Assembly (NCBI RefSeq): GCF_036825535.1
Contig: NZ_CP098813.1
Coordinates: 62,001 to 126,000 of the forward strand
Source: Parasalinivibrio latis
GTDB taxonomy: Bacteria; Pseudomonadota; Gammaproteobacteria; Enterobacterales; Vibrionaceae
DNA length: 64,000 bases
Direction of reading: 5' to 3'
In this document: positions 54,436 through 63,118 of the stretch, in pieces
Layout: every line of letters begins with the position of its first letter
Numbering within the stretch: the stretch's first letter is position 1
Notes under the pieces: generated by a model
Databases searched by the model: none
The model's input: only the letters and a program-made list of their open reading frames with translations
What the model was told of the DNA's origin: nothing
Position numbers and translations under genes: made by a program

Positions 54436-54559
54436 CATAACGCCAAATTAAGGTGTGAACAACGCTGTCACCTTACCTAAAGCATTGTGCCATAAACACT
54501 AAACTGACTTGAAGTGAGGGTGCCAAGCGTTGTGAATCCCTCTTGAGCGGCTTGTTATG
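54436..54559 (-). repeat. attC site, VCR-like, after the four-TM cassette
   Basis: About 124 bp. Minus-strand ends CATAACAAGCC and GGCGTTATG pair; inner boxes CACAACGC and GCGTTGTT pair; TTTAGTGTTTA is in the loop (complement at 54493-54503). It is the clearest attC in the window and starts on the preceding gene's stop codon. Confidence 0.85.
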
Positions 54560-54965
54560 TGTTGATTAACCATGCTGAAGCCAGAAAGCAAGCTAGAGAA
54601 ATAAGTACACCAACAAATGGAATTTTAAACCAGTATTTTTTGGCCAATATTAAATATGATACACCAACCACTACTGGTAGAAGAGAAAACCAAATAGAGT
54701 TCTTAATAACTTCGAAATGGTTAACGGCCAATGGAAGGTAAATTGCTGGTAGTAACATGGCGCCTAAACTATGGCTAGCATTGAAGCCTACCCAAGCGCG
54801 CCACATTGTCGTTTCTTTGGTAAGTCTTGGTGACGTACTTTTCATGGCAGTAAACACTGAAGCGTCATAAGGGTTAAACTTTTCTGTGAGAAATGTATAC
54901 ACCAAGTGGATAGCGCCCAGAACACCGAATATTGACACTCCGATTATTATTAGTATTTCACTCAT
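54555..54965 (-). CDS. Four-TM cassette protein (LIC_13387-like)
   Basis: A 136-residue membrane protein. ATG at 54963-54965 follows GGAGG by 5 nt. Four TM helices (2-24, 58-80, 88-107, 113-133). GAIHLVYTF and FNASHSLGAMLLPAIYL carry conserved His/Asn/Gly that recall LIC_13387-type proteins. Function unknown. The TAA stop lies in the attC R'' box. Confidence 0.72.
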   Translation of the reverse strand: MSEILIIIGVSIFGVLGAIHLVYTFLTEKFNPYDASVFTAMKSTSPRLTKETTMWRAWVGFNASHSLGAMLLPAIYLPLAVNHFEVIKNSIWFSLLPVVVGVSYLILAKKYWFKIPFVGVLISLACFLASAWLINT

Positions 54966-54985
54966 ACTGCCTCCCTGATTTGACA

Positions 54986-55053
54986 CCTAACGCTCGCAGC
55001 ACGGGCAAATTGGAGCGTAGCGGAAATTTGTCCCTGTGCCTGCGTTTGTTATG
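54986..55053 (-). repeat. Short attC site after the coiled-coil cassette
   Basis: About 68 bp, like the short attC sites of mobile integrons. Minus-strand ends CATAACAAACGC and GCGTTAGGTG fit the R'' and R' consensus (GTTRRRY). Arms GCACAGGGACAAATT and AATTTGCCCGTGC pair. It differs from the long VCR-like sites, so cassettes of different origin are mixed. Confidence 0.82.
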
Positions 55054-55726
55054 ACTGTTGCTTTCTATGTTGGAATACATTTCCGATTAACAAACCGAGA
55101 ACGGATACTCCTAGAGCGCCAAATATTCCGATCATCCAATTATTTGTAAGTGCTACTTGATTTGATAGCGCACTCACTTCAGCCTTATGAACTTTGATAT
55201 CTGATAAAGAGTCTTCAAAATCTTCGAGCTTGCTGTTCATAGCATCGACAGATTTTGTCAGCTGTGACAACTCTCTTTTGATAAACGGAAGCTGAAGAGC
55301 TTTTTCTGGATCTTGAATAACGACACTTTCGATCAATTTAATCCGTTTATCAATATCTCCATTATTCACTACTTTTGAAACTCTATTGGCTACCTCATCA
55401 AGAAAATCAGCTTGAAGTGATGCATCCATTTTCTGAGTGCTTGCTAAAAGCAAAATTTTCTGCTGCTGCTCTTTCAGTTCCTGTACTTGGATTACTGTAT
55501 TCTCGATAAACTGTTTCGTCTGTACTTCTAAACCTGCAATTTCTTTTTTGCGTTGTTCTAGTTCTTTTAAGAATTCCTCAGAAACTGATCGCTGCACTGT
55601 ATACTTAACCACGTCGTTCAATTTTGCTTGGGATCCAACGTAATACACAGCCACTGCAATTATTGAGGCTACAGCCCCAAGCCAACTTGCCGCTGAAGAA
55701 ACTCTTTCTAATATGCTTGTTTTCAT
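55049..55726 (-). CDS. Two-TM coiled-coil cassette protein
   Basis: A 225-residue protein with a TM helix near each end (about 14-31 and 194-214) around a long charged helix. Heptad-like stretches are EFLKELEQRKKEIAGLEVQTKQF, VIQVQELKEQQQKIL and LTKSVDAMNSKLEDFEDSL. Hairpin-like topology: both ends in the membrane, the coiled coil on one side. No family recognised. Membrane coiled-coil proteins occur in phage-defence and stress cassettes, but nothing here proves that. Confidence 0.7.
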   Translation of the reverse strand: MKTSILERVSSAASWLGAVASIIAVAVYYVGSQAKLNDVVKYTVQRSVSEEFLKELEQRKKEIAGLEVQTKQFIENTVIQVQELKEQQQKILLLASTQKMDASLQADFLDEVANRVSKVVNNGDIDKRIKLIESVVIQDPEKALQLPFIKRELSQLTKSVDAMNSKLEDFEDSLSDIKVHKAEVSALSNQVALTNNWMIGIFGALGVSVLGLLIGNVFQHRKQQS

Positions 55727-55751
55727 TCGAGCTACCTAATTGGTGTTGAGA

Positions 55752-55858
55752 TCATAACAATTTAATAGAAGGCAGCGTGCACGTTTTTCTTCCAACATTT
55801 TGTCGTATAGTTCTGTGACCATGTAACGCGCTGTCTATACTTTTCTATTAAATTCATA
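55752..55858 (-). repeat. attC-like site upstream of the coiled-coil cassette
   Basis: About 107 bp. AATTTAATAGAA (55759-55770) and TTCTATTAAATT (55843-55854) are perfect 12-bp complements, with GGCAGCG/CGCTGTC inside them. On the minus strand the end reads TTGTTATGA, like R'. It belongs to the cassette lying to the right. Confidence 0.65.
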
Positions 55859-56131
55859 AGGATAGATATAATCATCAGATTTCCATTTTCAGATTTTCGT
55901 GCACACGCCTGATAGTCTTCCCCAATTTTACTAAATGCCGTTTCTGTATGGATATCCACTGTTTTTCTACGATGGAAAATTGCCCAATTCAGTGTACGCA
56001 GTCGCTTCGTTTACGTCCATATGACTCCAGATGAGCACTTGAAGAGGTAGAGAGAGCTGTTTTAGGACGGGAGTGTTGAAGTAGGTTTCTGAAAGTGAAA
56101 CCTTTAAGCCTTTGTTTTAATGTGAATGAAG
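55859..56131. other. Degraded cassette sequence
   Basis: About 270 bp between the attC-like site and the toxin remnant. A hairpin AGGTTTC/GAAACCT (56083-56103) is present. No gene was recognised. Confidence 0.35.
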
Positions 56132-56257
56132 TTAGTAATGGTACCGGCATGAAAAGACGGTGATAGTATCGTCAGCGACCGCATAAACAAGCTTGTCGGT
56201 ATCAAGAACCTTTTGGAACTGAATATCTTCTTTTTGCGTCGCTTTACCTGCATTGTA
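56132..56257 (-). pseudogene. Remnant of a YoeB/Txe-like toxin gene
   Basis: On the minus strand an open stretch after a TAG encodes about 41 residues ending VLDTDKLVYAVADDTITVF-SCRYHY. The DKLVYAV..D..I..CRYHY ending is the conserved C-terminus of YoeB/Txe ribosome-dependent mRNA interferases. The first half of the protein and the antitoxin gene (yefM/phd type) are absent. Toxin-antitoxin modules are common stabilising cargo of large integron arrays, so this looks like a decayed one. Confidence 0.6.
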
Positions 56258-56314
56258 CTAAAATTTATTTATGCCAAATATCAACCTTCCGCTAAGAGAG
56301 GTTGTCATAAGACT

Positions 56315-58417
56315 CTATAAGGAATTATTGTTGGATGGTCGTAGCGCTTTCAGGTGTTCTGCATACGTTTTAACCATCAATTCAGCTGAGATAGATTTGC
56401 TGTAATACCAGCCTTGGATGGAGATTTGCTGGCTAACTGGAATATGTTCGAATTGATCAATATCATCGACCCCTTCAACGACAACATGAAGGCCAAGTTG
56501 CGTTGCTATATTGATTATACTGGAAAATACTCGCTGACCTTTTAAAGAGGATAACGCCATAACAAAACTTCGATCAACTTTTATAGCATCCATATCAAAT
56601 TTATTCAGATAACTAAGTGCAGAAAACCCCGTCCCGAAATCATCAATATAAATGCCTACACCCAGTTTTTTAAGGCGAGATAAAGTACGTTTCAATTTAC
56701 TTTCATTTAATATCAGTGTGCTTTCCATAATTTCTATATTAATTCGCCCATGGTAGGGAGCTATCAACGATTCAATCTCACGTATGGCAGTTTCATCCAT
56801 AAGGGTCTCACCAGTTATATTTACACTGACAGGAATTGAATAGCCAGCCGCTTCCCAGCTTCTCACGTCTTCGGTTACCTGGCGAAATATCCACAAATCC
56901 AAATCTTTCAGTAATCCACCTTTTTCCAACCAAGGGAGAAATTGTGTTGGGTACTCAATATTACCGGCCTCATCGATGACTCTCACCAAGGCTTCGCACC
57001 CGGTCAGTCGCTCGTTTTTTCGACAGAACTGAGGTTGATATTCCAGACAAAATTCCCTCCTGCTTAACCCCTCCAAGGCGCTTTCAAGAGTTTTTTGGTT
57101 CTTCCTGCTGATGTTTGCGTAGATCACCGGATCGTCGGTCAATGCTTCTGCTTCCTCCCGGCGTCGCGTGTAGGTGGAGTCGAGGGATGCAAAGTAGATT
57201 TTTTTGCCACTCCATTCCTTATCGAGTTTTAATACTGTTGGCATATAGACAAGCGCACCGATAGCCACATTAACCAGTTGTAAAATCACGGCGTTAATAT
57301 CACCCTCTGTTGAAATCCAGGCATTGAACAAAACAGGACTGAGAAAAGGGACCGAGACACTTGGAGAAGTGACCAGGCCGCTCTCTATAGCCATCAGCCC
57401 AACGCATACGTTTATAATTGGAACCAAAACAAAAGGAATAAGCAATCGAGGGTTAAATATGATTGGCAGCCCAAAGAGCAAGAGTTCATTAACATTAATC
57501 ACAGCCAGTGGTATAGACGCAATCGCAATCAGCCTCAACGATTTCTCACGGGCACCGTACAAACACGCGAGAATAAATGAAAAGGTGGCCCCACTCCCCC
57601 CAATGAAAACAAATGCAGCCATAAATGCCAGGTTCATATGATAATGACCTTCACCCCCCGCATTGACACTTGAATAATTGAACATACACGCTTCTTGAAG
57701 AAGCTCTACGAGTGGGAGCAATGCGAAGTATCCATGGACCCCAACAAACCAAAGCAACGAGTTCAATGCCGCAAACATTACACCAAATTGATAAGGTTCA
57801 TTAGCGTAGTCAAATGGAGCTTGGTCTAAATCAAGCAGGTTTCCAGTAACAAAAATCACAAACATGCTAACTATCACTACGGGGATAGCCGTCAAAAAAG
57901 TCGGAATAATCAAGTTCATCGACTCATTTACGGCATTACCTACGTTTGAATAATCGGCAAGTTTTAAAAACTCAATCCGGTTAAGGTAAGCCAGGATAGG
58001 AATTGAATAAAGAGGTGTAAAAATCGCCAATACGATTTCAACCGTTTGCATCGTATTTTCATCTGGAAACAAAGGATAAGTAATTGCTAACAGAGTTATT
58101 GAAATAAGTGCGGTGGGTGGTCTGGGTAAGCGATACTGAAATGCCAGCATATAAGAGATTGCAGACGTTAATAGAAAAGGGAATATCCTCATTATTTTCA
58201 TATAGATGTTAAACAATGCATCGACCCAATGGGGACGCCCGTCAAACAAAAAGTCGACAACTGAACTGGTAAATAATATCAGTGCGGACAGCATCAAGCA
58301 GGGAACCATCCAAAGCATTCCCTCCCGCACTGCTTGCATTGAAGGAGCAAGAAGTGTTTTTATAGAATACAAATACTCAGAGAGGACAATATGTTTATCT
58401 TTCAATAACAATGACAT
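56315..58417 (-). CDS. PTS EIIC-like membrane sensor fused to EAL phosphodiesterase
   Basis: A 700-residue protein. The ATG at 58415-58417 is preferred because GGAG lies 6 nt upstream; an ATG four codons earlier is possible. Residues about 15-420 resemble the cellobiose/lactose-type PTS EIIC channel with about ten TM helices, including INVNELLLFGLPIIFNPRLLIPF. Residues about 445-690 are an EAL domain with key residues present: CEALVR, SVNITG, IEIMES, YIDDFGTGFS, AIKVDRSF and VVEGVDD. No EIIA or EIIB domain is present, so it likely binds a sugar and tunes cyclic-di-GMP breakdown rather than transporting by phosphorylation. Confidence 0.85.
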   Translation of the reverse strand: MSLLLKDKHIVLSEYLYSIKTLLAPSMQAVREGMLWMVPCLMLSALILFTSSVVDFLFDGRPHWVDALFNIYMKIMRIFPFLLTSAISYMLAFQYRLPRPPTALISITLLAITYPLFPDENTMQTVEIVLAIFTPLYSIPILAYLNRIEFLKLADYSNVGNAVNESMNLIIPTFLTAIPVVIVSMFVIFVTGNLLDLDQAPFDYANEPYQFGVMFAALNSLLWFVGVHGYFALLPLVELLQEACMFNYSSVNAGGEGHYHMNLAFMAAFVFIGGSGATFSFILACLYGAREKSLRLIAIASIPLAVINVNELLLFGLPIIFNPRLLIPFVLVPIINVCVGLMAIESGLVTSPSVSVPFLSPVLFNAWISTEGDINAVILQLVNVAIGALVYMPTVLKLDKEWSGKKIYFASLDSTYTRRREEAEALTDDPVIYANISRKNQKTLESALEGLSRREFCLEYQPQFCRKNERLTGCEALVRVIDEAGNIEYPTQFLPWLEKGGLLKDLDLWIFRQVTEDVRSWEAAGYSIPVSVNITGETLMDETAIREIESLIAPYHGRINIEIMESTLILNESKLKRTLSRLKKLGVGIYIDDFGTGFSALSYLNKFDMDAIKVDRSFVMALSSLKGQRVFSSIINIATQLGLHVVVEGVDDIDQFEHIPVSQQISIQGWYYSKSISAELMVKTYAEHLKALRPSNNNSL

Positions 58418-59086
58418 ATTCCACTCCATTAATTTTTTATTATTGAGTTTAGATTATTCTGAACCAACTTCCTTAAATCTCATATTTCATCTCTGTACTG
58501 TATGAAATTTAAATAACATCAAATTATAAGCTATCCTCGCCCACCATTTTATGCCATTGAACTAAATGGGTTATCATATTTATTAAAATACAACATTAAA
58601 ATTATTTATATTTTAAAAGTTCAATAATATCTCACAAATGAGCAGGAAAGTTCTTTTATTAAATATCGCTTAGTATATACACGATAAATAATTGATTTAA
58701 CTTTTCACAACCACACATATATTAACATTCACTAACATTATTCTTTTTCACTAACGGTTTTCATATTATCTCTTTCTTTAGAATATTTACTCCTCCTTTT
58801 AACCACTCAACAATACTCGTTAGCCAGATGTGTTTAGAACGGAAAACGTGTAACTTTACCGCTACCAATGATAACGATTGGATTGTAATTCAACACCAAA
58901 TCCAATGACTACAAACCGAATAAAGAGCAACTATTGGCTTGCACCGAATTTGCCACTTATCACACAATTGGAAATGTCACCCATACCGTTATAGATACTG
59001 ATTCCAGTTCATCTCCGCAGACATACATATTCACACAATGAATGATTAGGCTGCGCACACTTTCCGCTACGATTGGGTAAGCCGCC
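58418..59086. other. Long AT-rich intergenic region before the amylase gene
   Basis: This 669-bp gap separates the EIIC-EAL gene (minus) from the amylase gene (plus). It is notably AT-rich between about 58560 and 58800. No open frame of note, repeat or known operator (CRP, MalT box) was firmly seen. It probably contains both promoters and may bind H-NS-like proteins. Confidence 0.4.
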
Positions 59087-60532
59087 ATGTCACAACACCC
59101 CGTAATCCCGAATAGAATTCAAAGATTCACGAACTCCCACACCCCCTTTCTTTTTGGTGCTCTGTTATGTGCAGGCATGTACGCACCCAGCGTATACGCT
59201 GATGCAATCCTGCATGCATTTAACTGGAAGTACAGTGATATCACAGCTCAGGCCACTGAGATTGCTCAGGCTGGCTATAAGAAAGTTCTGATTTCACCGC
59301 CTTTAAAATCATCCGGAAACGAATGGTGGGCCCGCTACCAGCCTCAGGATATCCGTCTGATAGATTCTCCGGTAGGCAACAAGGAAGACCTTGAAGCACT
59401 GATTGCAGCCTTGAGTGCAAAAGGGGTTGATGTCTATGCAGATGTAGTTCTGAACCATATGGCAAATGAAAGTTGGAAACGCAGTGACCTGAATTATCCG
59501 GGTAGCGAACTGCTCTCCCAGTACAATGCTGATACCACCTATTTCAATCGTCAAAAGCTGTTCGGTGATCTGGCCAACGAACAATTTTCAGAGAACGATT
59601 TCCATCCCGCCGGCTGTATCACAGACTGGGGGAACCCCGGACACGTTCAGTACTGGCGTTTATGCGGAGGAGAAGGTGACACCGGCCTTCCCGATCTTGA
59701 TCCGAACAATTGGGTCGTATCCCAGCAAAGGCTCTATTTACAGGCATTAAAAGACATGGGAATTAAAGGGTTCCGTGTTGATGCCGTCAAGCATATGAGC
59801 AACTACCAGATTTCTCAGGTTTTTACTCCTGAAATCACGAATGGAATGCATGTATTCGGCGAGGTTATCACCAGTGGTGGTGTAGGAAGTAGCGATTACC
59901 ACGCGTTCCTCGAACCCTACCTGAATGACACAAATCACAGTGCCTATGACTTTCCGCTATTTGCTTCTATTCGGGCTGCATTTTCTTACAACGGCAGCAT
60001 GTCGATGCTGCACGACCCGCAAGCGTATGGGCAAGCACTGCCCAATGATCGTGCGGTAACCTTTACCATCACCCATGACATTCCGACAAATGACGGCTTT
60101 CGTTACCAGATTATGGACCCTGTCAGTGAAAAGCTCGCTTATGCCTATATACTCGGAAAAGATGGCGGAACACCACTCATATACAGTGACGAACTCTCAC
60201 CAGCGGAAGACAGGGACAACGGACGCTGGCATAACGCATGGAATCAGGCAGATATGGTCAGCATGATTAGCTTTCACAATGAGATGCAGGGAAAATCCAT
60301 GCAAACAATCCATAGCGATCAATGCCTGTTGATATTCAAGCGCGAAAAACAGGGCTTGGTTGCCATCAATAAATGCGCAGAACAACGCTCATATACTGTT
60401 GATACCTACAACTATGAATTCAATTGGTATATGCCTTACAAGGACAAGCTGAGCAATCACAGTGAAACCATTACCTCCCGGTATCACACTCTCACTGTCC
60501 CTGCCCAAACCGCGAGAATGCTGGCTCTATAA
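59087..60532 (+). CDS. Secreted alpha-amylase (GH13)
   Basis: A 481-residue enzyme. The signal sequence has a long n-region (about 20 residues) and a hydrophobic core, with likely cleavage after VYA-DA (about residue 39). GH13 motifs in order: region I DVVLNHM, region II GFRVDAVKH (nucleophile Asp), region III FGEVI (acid/base Glu), region IV ITHDIP (His-Asp). A C-terminal beta domain follows. It hydrolyses alpha-1,4 glucan outside the cell. MSQHP at the start has no clear ribosome site; a later start would still leave the signal peptide. Monocistronic. Confidence 0.9.
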   Translation: MSQHPVIPNRIQRFTNSHTPFLFGALLCAGMYAPSVYADAILHAFNWKYSDITAQATEIAQAGYKKVLISPPLKSSGNEWWARYQPQDIRLIDSPVGNKEDLEALIAALSAKGVDVYADVVLNHMANESWKRSDLNYPGSELLSQYNADTTYFNRQKLFGDLANEQFSENDFHPAGCITDWGNPGHVQYWRLCGGEGDTGLPDLDPNNWVVSQQRLYLQALKDMGIKGFRVDAVKHMSNYQISQVFTPEITNGMHVFGEVITSGGVGSSDYHAFLEPYLNDTNHSAYDFPLFASIRAAFSYNGSMSMLHDPQAYGQALPNDRAVTFTITHDIPTNDGFRYQIMDPVSEKLAYAYILGKDGGTPLIYSDELSPAEDRDNGRWHNAWNQADMVSMISFHNEMQGKSMQTIHSDQCLLIFKREKQGLVAINKCAEQRSYTVDTYNYEFNWYMPYKDKLSNHSETITSRYHTLTVPAQTARMLAL

Positions 60533-60539
60533 ACTCAGT

Positions 60540-60568
60540 AGGGGTTCAGCAAGGATGGTTGAACCCTT
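60540..60568 (+). terminator. Hairpin after the amylase gene
   Basis: AGGGGTTCA (60540-60548) pairs with TGAACCCTT (60560-60568, one GU). A weak A/T-rich tail follows. Confidence 0.5.
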
Positions 60569-60606
60569 AAAATTTTATGTGGTTACAGTTCGAATAACAC
60601 GGTCAA

Positions 60607-60984
60607 TTACTTTCTCTCTGGCTCAAGGTTGAGCCCCAGCTCTTTTTGCTTACGTTTAGATAACCCCCGAGCCACAATTCGGTATGATTCGGACAGGTAA
60701 TACCTCAGATCATCATCAAGAGGCCCTGATGTTTCCGTCTGCTGGATCCACTTCATACCTCGTGTTGCGAAATAAGGAGCAGGCCTGTAACCCTGGTGTT
60801 CAGCCAAAAAAACATAATTCAGATCAGAGGTTTTAAAAATATATGCAGGCTGTTTGCCCTCACCCCATCCGCCAATGGCAAATACCTTGCTACCCACCTT
60901 CCAGACATGGGCTCCACCCCATTGAATTACATGGTTTGTAGCAGGGAAAGAACCACAGAAGGCATTGAATTCATCATAGGTCAT
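60607..60984 (-). CDS. MmcQ/YjbR-family DNA-binding protein
   Basis: A 125-residue protein of the MmcQ/YjbR family (CyaY-like fold). Features are FPATNHVIQWGGAHVWKVGSKVFAIGGW, the GYRPAPYFATRGMKWI stretch and a basic end. Family members are said to bind DNA, but the role is unclear. Monocistronic. Confidence 0.85.
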   Translation of the reverse strand: MTYDEFNAFCGSFPATNHVIQWGGAHVWKVGSKVFAIGGWGEGKQPAYIFKTSDLNYVFLAEHQGYRPAPYFATRGMKWIQQTETSGPLDDDLRYYLSESYRIVARGLSKRKQKELGLNLEPERK

Positions 60985-61151
60985 AGTCGTCCTTTAGTTC
61001 TCGAAATGCTTTTATCTTTAACCTTCTGATATGGAGGAATAAATACCTGTTTTCAAATAGAGTCTTACTTTTTCAGGTCGACTTTAAATAATACAAGTGA
61101 CAGAAGGAATATAGGTGTTTTTAACATCACTGGCTTCTATCCGCTATTGGT

Positions 61152-62063
61152 TCATGCCTGCCACCTTTCAGAAAGAAAAGCCAAAAACACTTTTACTTGG
61201 TTAGGCACAAACTTGGAATAAGGGTACTGGGCAACGATATCCCCTTGGTAGCGCCCATTAAGGTACCAGTCTGACAAGACTTCAATCACCTTCCCCGATG
61301 CTATGTAGTCCGCAATGACGAATTCTGGAAATATTGATATCCCTAACCCACGCAACACGGCTTCCCTTCTGATTTCGCTGTGGTTAACCGTTAAGCTTCC
61401 ACCTACAGTTACGGTCTTGTCTTTTGCATCCTTGGTAAATTTCCAGCTTCTGTCTGCTGGCATTTCACCAAGGCAAATACAATTGTGTCTGGCGAGATCG
61501 CCCGGCAGCTCCGGCGTTCCATGCTGCAGGAGATAAGCCGGGGTTGCGCAAACCACCAGCCTAGTGCTTCCAAGTTTTTTCGCAACCAACCCTTCTACAG
61601 GTTGGTTGGTAATATGGATAACCACATCGACCTCGTCACTCACTGGATCGATATAGTGATCGATCACTTTAAAGTGAACCGAAATATCCGGATGTGTTTC
61701 GATAAATTCCAAAACAATCGGCATCAGCACCTGCCGGGATAACGCTTTCGGCGCTGCAAAACGGATTACGCCTGAAACCTCACCTTCTTCAGATTGCGCA
61801 GCATCCACTGCTTGTTTGGCAGACTGGAGCATGTCCTTGCACAATCCGAACACTTCCTCACCAACAGGCGTCAGGCTCAATTTACGTGTAGTGCGTGCAA
61901 TCAGTTTTTTCTCCAGCGCATTTTCCAGACGAGAGATGGAGCGGCTGACGGAAGATGGTGCAACTCCCAGACGAATGGCTGTACGGGCAAAACTTCCTTC
62001 TTCAATTACGGTGACAAAAACTGCCATCTCTGGCATCAAAACCATCAGCTTATTCGTGACCAT
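61152..62063 (-). CDS. LysR-family transcriptional regulator
   Basis: A 303-residue protein. The HTH lies at residues about 10-70 (GSFARTAIRLGVAPSSVSRSISRLENAL) and the effector domain at about 95-300, in the style of CrgA-like LysR proteins (TRKLSLTPVGEEVF). It is divergent from the EamA transporter gene, 99 bp away, which it probably controls. Start may be M7 or M10, since no ribosome site precedes the first ATG. Confidence 0.88.
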   Translation of the reverse strand: MVTNKLMVLMPEMAVFVTVIEEGSFARTAIRLGVAPSSVSRSISRLENALEKKLIARTTRKLSLTPVGEEVFGLCKDMLQSAKQAVDAAQSEEGEVSGVIRFAAPKALSRQVLMPIVLEFIETHPDISVHFKVIDHYIDPVSDEVDVVIHITNQPVEGLVAKKLGSTRLVVCATPAYLLQHGTPELPGDLARHNCICLGEMPADRSWKFTKDAKDKTVTVGGSLTVNHSEIRREAVLRGLGISIFPEFVIADYIASGKVIEVLSDWYLNGRYQGDIVAQYPYSKFVPNQVKVFLAFLSERWQA

Positions 62064-62162
62064 AACGCAATTGTCCCTTCCAAATACACCGCATTGTTAT
62101 CCAGAAAGTAATAGTGGAAGCTAAAAGGGTCAACGTTTAACGCCTCAAAATGCTAGGAAGAG

Positions 62163-63071
62163 ATGATGACTATACTGGCCAAACCTAATGGAAAGTACCG
62201 TGTTGCCTTTCCATTTACTGAACTGTCGCTGCTGCTTGTCGCTATATTCTGGGGCACCAGTTATGGGCTGACAAAAGAGGCTCTGCTCTATACACCGGTA
62301 CTGCTTTTTATTGTCATCCGGTTTTCCCTGACAGGCCTTTGCCTTCTCCCCATAGCAGTTCGGGATATCAATCAAGGATTGAGCAAGGACTGGAAGGTTG
62401 CCATCCCAACCGGTGGCATCCTGTCTGCGATTTTCTTTTTTGAGGTATATGGCGTACTCCAGACCACCGCTTCCAATGCAGCTTTTCTAATCAGCCTTTC
62501 TGTAATCCTGACGTCATTTGCCGAGTTTTTTATAAACGGAAAACGCATCAGCAACCGCATGATATTACTGACATTATTAAGTGTGGTCGGGGTCTTTTTG
62601 CTTACCCAATCCGGCAGTATTGGATTTACTCTCAATACCGGGGACTATTTTATCCTGATCGCGGCGGTACTCCGTGCAATTATGGTTACTGCAACAAAAC
62701 GGCTCACCATCGGCAAAGTTATTTCCAATACAACCCTGACCTGCCTTCAATCAATGGTTGTAGCATTAAGTGCACTTTTGGCCGCCTGCTTCACGGTCGA
62801 TCTTTCAGCGTTCACCCTTCCAACCGAATATGGTTTCTGGTTGATAGTCATTTATCTCGTTATGTTTTGTACCCTGTTCGCCTTTTATGTTCAGAACTAC
62901 GCAGTCAGGAAAATTTCTCCCACAAGGGCATCACTGTTGATGGGGAGTGAACCATTGTTTGGGGCACTGTTCGCCATGCTTTGGTTGGGCGAATCCCTTA
63001 GCGTCGTCCAACTGTTTGGTGGAATGGTTATTCTGGCCTGCGTCATACTGGCTTCTGTCAAAGCAGACTGA
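62163..63071 (+). CDS. EamA/DMT-family transporter
   Basis: A 302-residue protein with ten TM helices in two EamA repeats (LLVAIFWGTSYGLTKEAL; SPTRASLLMGSEPLFGALFAMLWLGE). AGGAAG precedes adjacent ATGs at 62163 and 62166; either may start. Substrate unknown, likely an amino acid or metabolite exporter. Divergent LysR gene suggests inducible expression. Confidence 0.88.
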   Translation: MMTILAKPNGKYRVAFPFTELSLLLVAIFWGTSYGLTKEALLYTPVLLFIVIRFSLTGLCLLPIAVRDINQGLSKDWKVAIPTGGILSAIFFFEVYGVLQTTASNAAFLISLSVILTSFAEFFINGKRISNRMILLTLLSVVGVFLLTQSGSIGFTLNTGDYFILIAAVLRAIMVTATKRLTIGKVISNTTLTCLQSMVVALSALLAACFTVDLSAFTLPTEYGFWLIVIYLVMFCTLFAFYVQNYAVRKISPTRASLLMGSEPLFGALFAMLWLGESLSVVQLFGGMVILACVILASVKAD

Positions 63072-63082
63072 ACTAGTGAAAT

Positions 63083-63113
63083 AAGCCAAACCACCAATGT
63101 CGGCGGTTTGGCA
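63083..63113 (-). terminator. Terminator of the DUF899 gene
   Basis: GCCAAACC and GGTTTGGC arms (63086-63093 with 63106-63113), extended by three more pairs. One of these is a GU pair only in minus-strand RNA, so the hairpin works better for the DUF899 gene than for the transporter gene. Confidence 0.6.
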
Positions 63114-63118
63114 GTTAA

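Larger units (their letters stand above)
52108..56260 (-). mobile_element. Integron gene-cassette array (attC cluster, no integrase seen)
   Basis: Six or seven short genes, all on the minus strand, are separated by long imperfect palindromes of 68-124 bp with R''-like ATAACA and R'-like GTTA/GTTAT ends, the layout of attC sites. Two of them share TTTAGTGTTTA, which also occurs in Vibrio cholerae repeats as I remember them. Three genes end with their TAA stop inside the R'' box. Base composition is AT-richer than the flanks. No intI gene, attI site or Pc promoter is visible. The right boundary is uncertain because the outermost cassette is degraded. Confidence 0.8.

Noticed and set aside
55762..55959. 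A 65-codon minus-strand open frame
   Set aside because: Most of it coincides with the attC-like palindrome at 55752-55858, and it matches no protein; the palindrome explains the sequence better.
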